Translations under genes and position numbers: made by a program | Shown here: one piece after another, positions 1-5,043 of the stretch | Layout: every line of letters begins with the position of its first letter | Numbering within the stretch: the stretch's first letter is position 1 | The notes under the pieces: model-generated | What the model was told of the DNA's origin: nothing | Database searches by the model: none | What the model saw: the letters and a program-made list of their open reading frames with translations, nothing else | NCBI GenBank assembly: GCA_017452335.1 | Contig: JAFTMP010000215.1 | Coordinates: 1-5,216, forward strand | From: Clostridia bacterium | GTDB taxonomy: Bacteria > Bacillota > Clostridia > Oscillospirales > CAG-272 | Length of the DNA: 5,216 nt | Direction of reading: 5' to 3'

Positions 1-1954
1 GAAGCTGTTTTAACAGCTTCAAATTGTAGATATCCAAATTCACTGCATACTTTGCATTCGCCTCAATAAATTCACGTCTGGGCTCCACCTTGTCGCCCAT
101 AAGCAGAGAGAAGATCTGATCTGCGGCGATGGCGTCATCGATGGTCACCTTCAAGATCGGTCTGGTGGTTGGGTCCATGGTGGTCTCCCAAAGCTGATCG
201 GAGTCCATTTCACCAAGACCCTTATATCTTTCCGCTTCCACGCCTCTCACGCCCAGCTCTTCAATATAGAAGTCTCTTTGCTCGTCGGAGAAGGCATAGC
301 GCACCTGCTTGCCCTTGTGGACCTTGTAAAGGGGAGGCTGTGCTAAATAGATGTGTCCCTTTTCGATAAGCTCCTTCATGTGTCTAAAGAAGAAGGTCAA
401 AAGAAGGATTCTGATATGGGAGCCGTCCACGTCGGCATCCGCCATAATGATGACCTTGCCGTATCTGAGCTTTTCCGCGTCGAAGTCGGGTCCGATGCCG
501 CATCCAAGACACTGGATAATGGGCAAAAGCGACTGATTATCGTAAACCTTATCCACTCTGGTCTTTTCCACATTCAGCACCTTACCTCGCAGGGGTAAGA
601 TCGCCTGATAGTGGCTGTCTCTTGCACCCTTTGCCGAGCCGCCTGCAGAGTTACCCTCTACAAGGAAGACCTCAGTTAAGTCTCTGTTTTTCTCGGAGCA
701 GTCGCAAAGCTTTCCGGGCAGAGTGGAGGAGCCAAGAGCCCCCTTACGGCTGGTCTCTCTTGCCTTTCGCGCCGCCTCTCTTGCACGGGACGCCGCCAGC
801 GCCTTATCAAGAATGATCTTGCCCACCGCGGGATTTTCCTCAAGGAATTCGGAGAGCTTTTGATGGATGGTGGAGGCAACCAGCGTTCTTATTTCCGAGT
901 TACCTAACTTCGCCTTGGTCTGCGACTCAAACTGGGCATTTTCCAGCTTCACCGATACCACGGCGCAAAGCCCTTCTCTTACGTCCTCGCCCGAAAGATT
1001 GCTGTCCGAATCTTTTAAAATGCCCACCTTGCGGGCATAGTCATTTAATACCTTGGTAATACCCGTCTTAAAGCCCACCTCATGGGTACCGCCGTCGATG
1101 GTATTCATGTTGTTTGCAAAGGTCACGATGGTCTCATTGTAGCTGGTGTTATACTGCATTGCCACCTCTGCAATGGAGCCGTCCTTTTCGCCCCTCATGT
1201 AAATGACCTTTTCATGAAGAGCATCCTCGTGCTTTTGCTGATTTAAATATTCAACGAAGGAGCAAATACCTCCCTCATAGCAGAGATCGTCCTCGCGTAC
1301 AAGCTCGGCTCTCTCGTCACGAAGGACGATGCGTACGCCGGCGTTAAGGAACGCCTGCTCGCGGAGTCTGTTCAAAAGCACCTCGTAGTCAAAGGTGGTC
1401 TCTTCAAAAATGGTACCGTCGGGCTTGAAGGTCACCTTTACGCCGTGCTTCTTTTCGGGGTTTTCGTCGATGCACTTGAATTCTCTTGTCACCTTGCCCT
1501 CTTCAAAGCGTACCGAGCAAAGCTTGCCATCGTAGGTGTTTTCTAATTCCAGCCACTCTGAAAGCGCGTTTACAACCGACGCGCCCACACCGTGAAGTCC
1601 TCCCGCGATCTTGTATCCGCCGCCGCCAAACTTGCCGCCTGCGTGCAGGATCGTGTATACCACTACGGGAGTGGGAATACCCTGCTTTGGATGGATTGCA
1701 GAGGGAATACCGCGGCCGTTATCCTCTACCGTGACGCTCTCGCCCTTGTTGATGGTCACCGTGATCTTGTCGCAGTATCCTGCCAGCGCCTCGTCGATGG
1801 AGTTGTCTACGATCTCATGCACCAAGTGGTGAAGACCCTTAATGGAGGTGGTACCAATGTACATACCCGGTCTCTTTCTCACCGCTTCAAGACCCTCAAG
1901 GACCTGTATTTGGTTTTCATCGTAATTTAATTGGTTGTTCTTTTCTTCGCTCAT
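1..1954 (-). CDS. gyrB: DNA gyrase subunit B (3' end outside window)
   Basis: ATPase subunit of the A2B2 gyrase, which introduces negative supercoils ahead of the replication fork. The reverse frame is open for 651 codons from ATG at 1954 to the left edge with no stop. The N-terminal GHKL ATPase domain (about 1-225) shows RKRPGMYIG, HEIVDNSIDEA (catalytic Glu47, Mg-binding Asn51), VEDNGRGIP (Asp78) and GGLHGVGASVVNALS. The transducer domain has the QTK loop at 345-347. The Toprim domain shows EGNSAGGSAK (Glu433) and the metal-binding DADVDG (Asp506, Asp508, Asp510). ERYKGLGEMD and a terminal NLDI (639-642) complete the short Gram-positive form, which lacks the insertion found in enterobacterial GyrB. 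ParE is the main alternative, but the recF-remB-gyrB context supports GyrB. Oddities: Asn435 replaces the usual Asp of EGDSAGG, and the frame continues at least nine residues past NLDI. gyrA would be expected beyond the left edge. Confidence 0.97.
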   Translation of the reverse strand, partial: MSEEKNNQLNYDENQIQVLEGLEAVRKRPGMYIGTTSIKGLHHLVHEIVDNSIDEALAGYCDKITVTINKGESVTVEDNGRGIPSAIHPKQGIPTPVVVYTILHAGGKFGGGGYKIAGGLHGVGASVVNALSEWLELENTYDGKLCSVRFEEGKVTREFKCIDENPEKKHGVKVTFKPDGTIFEETTFDYEVLLNRLREQAFLNAGVRIVLRDERAELVREDDLCYEGGICSFVEYLNQQKHEDALHEKVIYMRGEKDGSIAEVAMQYNTSYNETIVTFANNMNTIDGGTHEVGFKTGITKVLNDYARKVGILKDSDSNLSGEDVREGLCAVVSVKLENAQFESQTKAKLGNSEIRTLVASTIHQKLSEFLEENPAVGKIILDKALAASRAREAARKARETSRKGALGSSTLPGKLCDCSEKNRDLTEVFLVEGNSAGGSAKGARDSHYQAILPLRGKVLNVEKTRVDKVYDNQSLLPIIQCLGCGIGPDFDAEKLRYGKVIIMADADVDGSHIRILLLTFFFRHMKELIEKGHIYLAQPPLYKVHKGKQVRYAFSDEQRDFYIEELGVRGVEAERYKGLGEMDSDQLWETTMDPTTRPILKVTIDDAIAADQIFSLLMGDKVEPRREFIEANAKYAVNLDIYNLKLLKQL

Positions 1955-1960
1955 GTCTTC

Positions 1961-1967
1961 CCTCTCT
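1961..1967 (-). promoter_or_regulatory. gyrB ribosome binding site
   Basis: Minus-strand AGAGAGG lies 6 nt before the gyrB ATG, a normal Shine-Dalgarno spacing. It fixes the start at 1954. The 9-bp hairpin at 1980-2000 ends 25 nt upstream of the ATG, leaving this site outside the stem. Confidence 0.7.
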
Positions 1968-2129
1968 TCTTGGGATGCACCAAAGGGCGCCGCCCTTTGG
2001 AAACCCGCTTGAATAACCTTTGGAGTTGCAAAACAACTCCCAAAAAAGGTTTTCAAGACTTTCCAAAAATTTTTGACGGCGGCAAAAATACTTTTGCCGC
2101 GAAATTTTTTTATTTTCCCTTAACCCCCA

Positions 2130-2163
2130 CGGCAAACGCCAGGTTGCCGCATTCAAAGTTTTT
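2130..2163 (-). repeat. Conserved core block of the repeat (copy 2)
   Basis: On the minus strand this 34-nt block is AAAAACTTTGAATGCG running into a 20-nt hairpin (2130-2149). It matches 4918-4951 at 29 of 34 positions. All differences lie in the hairpin, and one pair is compensatory: stem position 3 with 18 is G-C here and C-G in the other copy. Confidence 0.75.
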
Positions 2164-2170
2164 TGGAATT

Positions 2171-2202
2171 CTTAAAACCTTTTTTTCAAAAAAGGTTTTA
2201 AG
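2171..2202. repeat. Perfect 15-bp inverted repeat
   Basis: The arms 2171-2185 and 2188-2202 are exact reverse complements with a 2-nt centre. The stem ends in a T6/A6 tract, as does the 11-bp stem at 4880-4903 in the other copy. No T-run follows on the minus strand, so it does not look like a classical intrinsic terminator for remB. Confidence 0.75.
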
Positions 2203-2268
2203 TGGGGTCTCGGGGTAACACCCCGAGTGGGATCTTAAGGGCAACGCCCTTAAGCAAACTATGCCCGC

Positions 2269-2511
2269 TCACTTCCCTACGCGGGATTCGATAACGTTTC
2301 TTCCAAACACCGATAAATAGACCTGCTCCTTCATGCCGTCGTCATAGACGAGGAAGCTTTTGGGTAAACCCAAGGAAAGGGTGCTCACCTTGCCCTCTTT
2401 TTCGGCTTTTGCAAGAAATTTTTTGGTGGTGGCGGTGTAGGTGCTTTGATCCAAGTCAAAAATGCCGATCAGTCCCTCTTTTTTCACAAAGCGGCTGTTT
2501 TCAAGCTGCAC
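2269..2511 (-). CDS. remB: RemB-like (DUF370-type) regulatory protein
   Basis: A small protein of 80 residues with this start, close to the 81 of Bacillus subtilis RemB (YaaB). Shared features by eye are a VQLENSRFV-type first strand, the GLIGIFDLD core, a helix ending KKFLAKAEKEGK, then GLPKSFLVYDDG and a C-terminal strand VYLSVFGRNV. In B. subtilis, RemB is known as an activator of extracellular matrix genes; its role in this organism is inferred only from family and position between recF and gyrB. The GTG start at 2511 is preceded at 7 nt by AAGGA (2519-2523) and lies 19 bp after the recF stop. A longer version from TTG at 2562 (97 residues) would overlap recF by 32 bp, has a poor ribosome site and adds 17 residues with no RemB counterpart. 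The reading frame ends in TGA, 14 bp before the repeat block. Confidence 0.85.
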   Translation of the reverse strand: MQLENSRFVKKEGLIGIFDLDQSTYTATTKKFLAKAEKEGKVSTLSLGLPKSFLVYDDGMKEQVYLSVFGRNVIESRVGK

Positions 2512-2518
2512 GTAGGGG

Positions 2519-2523
2519 TCCTT
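2519..2523 (-). promoter_or_regulatory. remB ribosome binding site
   Basis: Minus-strand AAGGA, 7 nt before GTG at 2511, lies in the short recF-remB gap. It favours the GTG start over the upstream TTG at 2562. Confidence 0.5.
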
Positions 2524-2530
2524 GCCTCGA

Positions 2531-3613
2531 TCAGCGAAGCGTTTGATACTGACCCTTTTCAACGCGGATCACCCGCCCTTCTGCGATTCGTTCTGCGTCC
2601 CGCTCGTCACAGCAGGTAATGAGCACCTGCTTGTTTTTAAGACCCGAGAGCACGAAGCGTTTTCTTTTATCATCTAATTCACTAAGCACATCGTCCAGCA
2701 AAAATACAGGATCCTCGCCGGTGTGGCGGGCACAAACCGCACCTTCAGCCAATTTCATGGCAACGGCAAGGCTTCTTTGCTGTCCTTGGGATGCAAAAAT
2801 TCTGGCGGGTCTGCCGTCAAGCAGGATCTCCACGTCATCCTTGTGCACCCCCACAAGACAGCACCCGTTTTTTATCTCCCGCTCTTTTGCGGCGGCGATC
2901 TGCGCCATATATTCTTCTTCTGTTTTAAGGCTCTTATATAACAGCTCGGGCACTTCAGCCCCCGCTGTCATCTCATGAAAGAGCGCTTTCACCTCTTTTG
3001 CGATCTCTTCCATATACTGCGCCCGTTTTTTTGAAATGATCTCTGCACTTTGCGCCATCTGCGCCGCCCAAAGCTCGCCCGTTAACTCGAAAGGCTTTGG
3101 GTCAAAGCGGTAGTTTGCAAGCAGCTTGTTTCTCTGCACCAGCGCCGCACTGTATTTTTGCAGTGCCGCAAGATATGTGCTATCAAGCTGGGAAAGAGCT
3201 GAATCCATAAAGGCGCGCCGCCCTGCGGGACCGTCTCTGACCACTGCCAAATACTCGGGACAAAAGATCACCGCTCTGAAATTCCCGATAAACTCAGACA
3301 TCTTTTTCACCGGCACCCCGTTTTTCTTGCAAAACTTGTGCCCGTTCTTCATGTACCGCACTTCCAGCTGCTGGCGCCGTCTTTGATCCTCAAATTCTAA
3401 TTTTACCCCTGCAAACTCCGCGCCGTGAAGGATATAGTCTTTTTCCTTTGCCGTGCGGTGGGAGCGCCCTCTTGCGCAAAGGTAAATGCCTTCAATGGCG
3501 TTGGTCTTGCCCTGGGCGTTGTCTCCGAAGAGCAAATTCATCCCACTTGAAAATTCAATATCGGCTTTTTCTATATTTCGAAAATTTTGATAACTTACTC
3601 TTTTAATGATCAT
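2531..3613 (-). CDS. recF: DNA replication and repair protein RecF
   Basis: SMC/ABC-like ATPase that, with RecO and RecR, promotes RecA loading at single-strand gaps and stalled forks. The 360-residue product is typical in length. It opens with the family-typical YQNFRNIEKADIEF, followed by the Walker A motif GDNAQGKT (30-37) and GRSHRT (48-53). Later come the RecF-typical VRDGPAGRRAFMD (125-137), the ABC signature SQGQQRSLAVAMKLAE (275-290), Walker B VFLLDD (303-308) and D-loop SELD (311-314). No catalytic motif is missing. The ATG at 3613 is the only sensible start, since no other start codon lies between it and the dnaN stop. The best Shine-Dalgarno, GAGG at 3628-3631, is 14 nt away, longer than usual. 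It follows dnaN after 39 bp, so the two are probably cotranscribed. The S4-domain gene often found between them is missing. Confidence 0.97.
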   Translation of the reverse strand: MIIKRVSYQNFRNIEKADIEFSSGMNLLFGDNAQGKTNAIEGIYLCARGRSHRTAKEKDYILHGAEFAGVKLEFEDQRRRQQLEVRYMKNGHKFCKKNGVPVKKMSEFIGNFRAVIFCPEYLAVVRDGPAGRRAFMDSALSQLDSTYLAALQKYSAALVQRNKLLANYRFDPKPFELTGELWAAQMAQSAEIISKKRAQYMEEIAKEVKALFHEMTAGAEVPELLYKSLKTEEEYMAQIAAAKEREIKNGCCLVGVHKDDVEILLDGRPARIFASQGQQRSLAVAMKLAEGAVCARHTGEDPVFLLDDVLSELDDKRKRFVLSGLKNKQVLITCCDERDAERIAEGRVIRVEKGQYQTLR

Positions 3614-3652
3614 TTTGCCGACTTGAACCTCAATTTTGAAAATTCTCTGCTC

Positions 3653-4831
3653 TTATTCCTTCATTTTTACAGGGCAAACCATGTAGAGGTACTTTCCTTC
3701 GTCCTCTTTTTCGCCCTCTTGCTCGTCAGTCTCTTCCTTTTTGTCTGCCGGCTCCATGAGAATGCTCATCAGCGGCGTTGCAAGGGAGATCTTCACCCGC
3801 TCATCGCCAATGGCGCGCAGAGCGTCCAGCAGATACTTGCAGTTAAAGGCGATGGTGATGTCCTCACCCGTCTTTTCAATTTCCACCTCGTCGGATACCG
3901 AGCTGACCGAGGAAGAAGAGCTGACCTTTAAAAGTCCCTCTTCAAAGACGCACTTCACGTATCCTCTGATCTGACCAACCGACTTGTCATCTGTTACCAG
4001 CGACACTCTTTCAAGGCTTTCAAGCAAGTCTCTTCTGTCAAGCTCTACCTTGATGTTGTTTGCCTTGGGGATCACGCTTAAATAATCAATATATTCTCCG
4101 TCAATCAGACGGGAGAAGAACAGGCTGTCGCCCATGTGGAAGATCACGTGCTTTCGTCCGAAGGCGATCACCAACTGCTCCTCTTCATTTTGCGAAAGCA
4201 TTTTGGAAAGCTCCATAAGGGTCTTTCCGGGCACGATAAAGGATACCCCTGCCTCCTGCTGCTCGTTCATGGAAAGGGCGCAATCCTTTTCTCTTAGCGC
4301 CAAACGGTTGCGGTCGCAGGCTACAATGCGCACCTTGCCGGGGGTGAGCTTGAAATAAGCGCCGCAAAATACGGGTCTGGGGTCCTGCACGGCAATGGCG
4401 TGCTGAACCTGTCCGATCATCTTTTTAAGCATCGCCTGTCCAATGGCAACGCCCTTCTCGCCGTTTAAGTCGGGAAGGCTTGGAAAGTCTCCGCCGGGCA
4501 GAGCAGACAGGGCAAATACAGAGTTGCCGCTGCTGATCTTTGCCTGGAATTTTTCATTTACCTCGATCTGTACCTTGCTCTCGGGCATCATGCGTACCAT
4601 GCGGAAGAGCTTTGCCGCATTGATGATGAAGCTGCCCGGACGCTCGATCTGTGCCTTGACTGCCGTGCGAAAGCCCTTTTCCAGATCGTAAGAGGACAAG
4701 ATGACCCGCTCTTCCCCGTCCGTGGTGAAGAGAATGCCTTCAATGGCGGCAATGGTGTTCTTGTCAGACACCGCACTCATGGCAGGCGTCATGGCTTCAA
4801 TTAAAAGCTCCTTGTCGAAAGTGATCTTCAT
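3653..4831 (-). CDS. dnaN: DNA polymerase III beta subunit (sliding clamp)
   Basis: Homodimeric ring that encircles DNA and tethers the replicative polymerase and repair proteins. The 392-residue product has the three clamp domains (about 1-120, 130-255, 256-392). Recognisable landmarks are LPGGDFPSLP (111-120), VACDRNRLALRE (170-181, the ATDGHRL region), FIVPGKTLMELSKML (198-212), FFSRLIDGEYIDY (238-250), IAFNCKYLLDALRAI (327-341) and the C-terminal strand YLYMVCPVKM (381-390). Oddities: a charged, mostly acidic insertion at 362-380 just before that strand makes the protein longer than typical clamps; a serine-rich stretch lies at 304-313; and the partner-binding pocket has Arg174 and Asn175 where E. 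coli has Gly174 and His175. The ATG at 4831 has AAAGGA 8 nt upstream. It is the first gene of the visible operon; dnaA is not seen upstream. Confidence 0.98.
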   Translation of the reverse strand: MKITFDKELLIEAMTPAMSAVSDKNTIAAIEGILFTTDGEERVILSSYDLEKGFRTAVKAQIERPGSFIINAAKLFRMVRMMPESKVQIEVNEKFQAKISSGNSVFALSALPGGDFPSLPDLNGEKGVAIGQAMLKKMIGQVQHAIAVQDPRPVFCGAYFKLTPGKVRIVACDRNRLALREKDCALSMNEQQEAGVSFIVPGKTLMELSKMLSQNEEEQLVIAFGRKHVIFHMGDSLFFSRLIDGEYIDYLSVIPKANNIKVELDRRDLLESLERVSLVTDDKSVGQIRGYVKCVFEEGLLKVSSSSSVSSVSDEVEIEKTGEDITIAFNCKYLLDALRAIGDERVKISLATPLMSILMEPADKKEETDEQEGEKEDEGKYLYMVCPVKMKE

Positions 4832-4839
4832 ATATTGTA

Positions 4840-4845
4840 TCCTTT
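4840..4845 (-). promoter_or_regulatory. dnaN ribosome binding site
   Basis: Minus-strand AAAGGA ends 8 nt before the dnaN ATG at 4831, a near-consensus Shine-Dalgarno at standard spacing. It confirms the start choice. Confidence 0.85.
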
Positions 4846-4917
4846 CTTGGATTTACTGGTGAGATTTTGAATTACGGGCGGAAACTTTTTGAAAAAAGTT
4901 TCCCCCGAACCCCCTTC

Positions 4918-4951
4918 AAAAACTTTGAATGCGCCAAACTATCGTTTGGCG
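4918..4951 (+). repeat. Conserved core block of the repeat (copy 1)
   Basis: AAAAACTTTGAATGCG leads into an 8-bp hairpin (CGCCAAAC, loop TATC, GTTTGGCG). It matches the reverse complement of 2130-2163 at 29 of 34 positions, with the third stem pair swapped from G-C to C-G. Confidence 0.75.
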
Positions 4952-4986
4952 GGGAAAGAAATAGGCTTTTACATAAGCGATAGCTC

Positions 4987-5014
4987 ATTAAAAGTTTTGG
5001 TCAAGTTTTTTCAA
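4987..5014 (-). promoter_or_regulatory. Possible dnaN promoter
   Basis: On the minus strand, TTGAAA (5009-5014, one mismatch to TTGACA) and TTTAAT (4987-4992, one mismatch to TATAAT) are separated by 16 bp, as for a housekeeping sigma factor. Transcription would start near 4980 and give a leader of about 150 nt containing two repeat hairpins. The -35 overlaps the 5002-5021 palindrome, and in A/T-rich DNA such matches arise by chance, so this is only a candidate. Confidence 0.25.
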
Positions 5015-5043
5015 AAACTTGCGGGGTGTTGGGGCGGCGCCCC

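Larger units (their letters stand above)
1980..2254 (-). repeat. Composite palindromic repeat element, copy between remB and gyrB
   Basis: This gap has no credible gene and is almost wholly inverted repeats. Stems in plus coordinates: 1980-1988 with 1992-2000 (9 bp, loop GCC); 2008-2028 with 2034-2057 (20 pairs, bulges at 2014 and 2041-2044); 2079-2087 with 2092-2100 (9 bp); 2130-2135 with 2144-2149; 2171-2185 with 2188-2202 (15 bp perfect); 2209-2216 with 2220-2227 (8 bp); 2234-2242 with 2246-2254 (9 bp, loop AAC). Read on the minus strand, the order of an A/T-rich hairpin, AAAAACTTTGAATGCG, a CG-CAA hairpin and a GGGCGGCGCCC tip matches the element upstream of dnaN, which lies on the plus strand. 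No transposase or obvious target duplication is visible. It is probably a non-autonomous, REP-like dispersed repeat; the family name is unknown to me. It would form the 5' leader of gyrB if transcription passes through. Confidence 0.75.
4875..5043 (+). repeat. Composite palindromic repeat element, copy upstream of dnaN
   Basis: Ordered inverted repeats on the plus strand: 4880-4890 with 4893-4903 (11 bp perfect, extended by CGGG 4875-4878 with CCCG 4904-4907 around one bulged base); 4932-4939 with 4944-4951 (8 bp, loop TATC); 5002-5010 with 5013-5021 (9 bp, 2-nt centre); 5031-5035 with 5039-5043 (GGGGC/GCCCC). The order, the AAAAACTTTGAATGCG block at 4918-4933 and the GGGCGGCGCCC tip at 5032-5042 match the element between remB and gyrB, which is inverted relative to this one. 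It carries no gene. It lies antisense to dnaN, within the presumed dnaN 5' leader or promoter region. Confidence 0.75.

Noticed and set aside
549..557. TTATCCACT, one mismatch from the DnaA box TTATCCACA
   Set aside because: It is a single isolated match inside the conserved GyrB coding sequence (VDKVYD region), with no neighbouring boxes.
1..1954. Plus-strand open frames opposite gyrB
   Set aside because: They are antisense shadows of a gene with intact conserved motifs along its whole visible length.
2107..2135. Possible gyrB promoter TTGCCG, 17 bp, TAAAAA on the minus strand
   Set aside because: Both hexamers match consensus at only 4 of 6 positions, and the -35 lies in the conserved repeat hairpin, so the match is explained by the repeat and A/T-rich DNA.
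1917..2218. Open frames of 79 aa (minus) and 95 aa (plus) between remB and gyrB
   Set aside because: They are translated hairpins of the repeat block, and the minus one overlaps the gyrB start in another frame.
2234..2254. Hairpin just after the remB stop as an intrinsic terminator
   Set aside because: The 9-bp stem is followed on the minus strand by ATCCC rather than a T-run. It is better explained as part of the repeat element.
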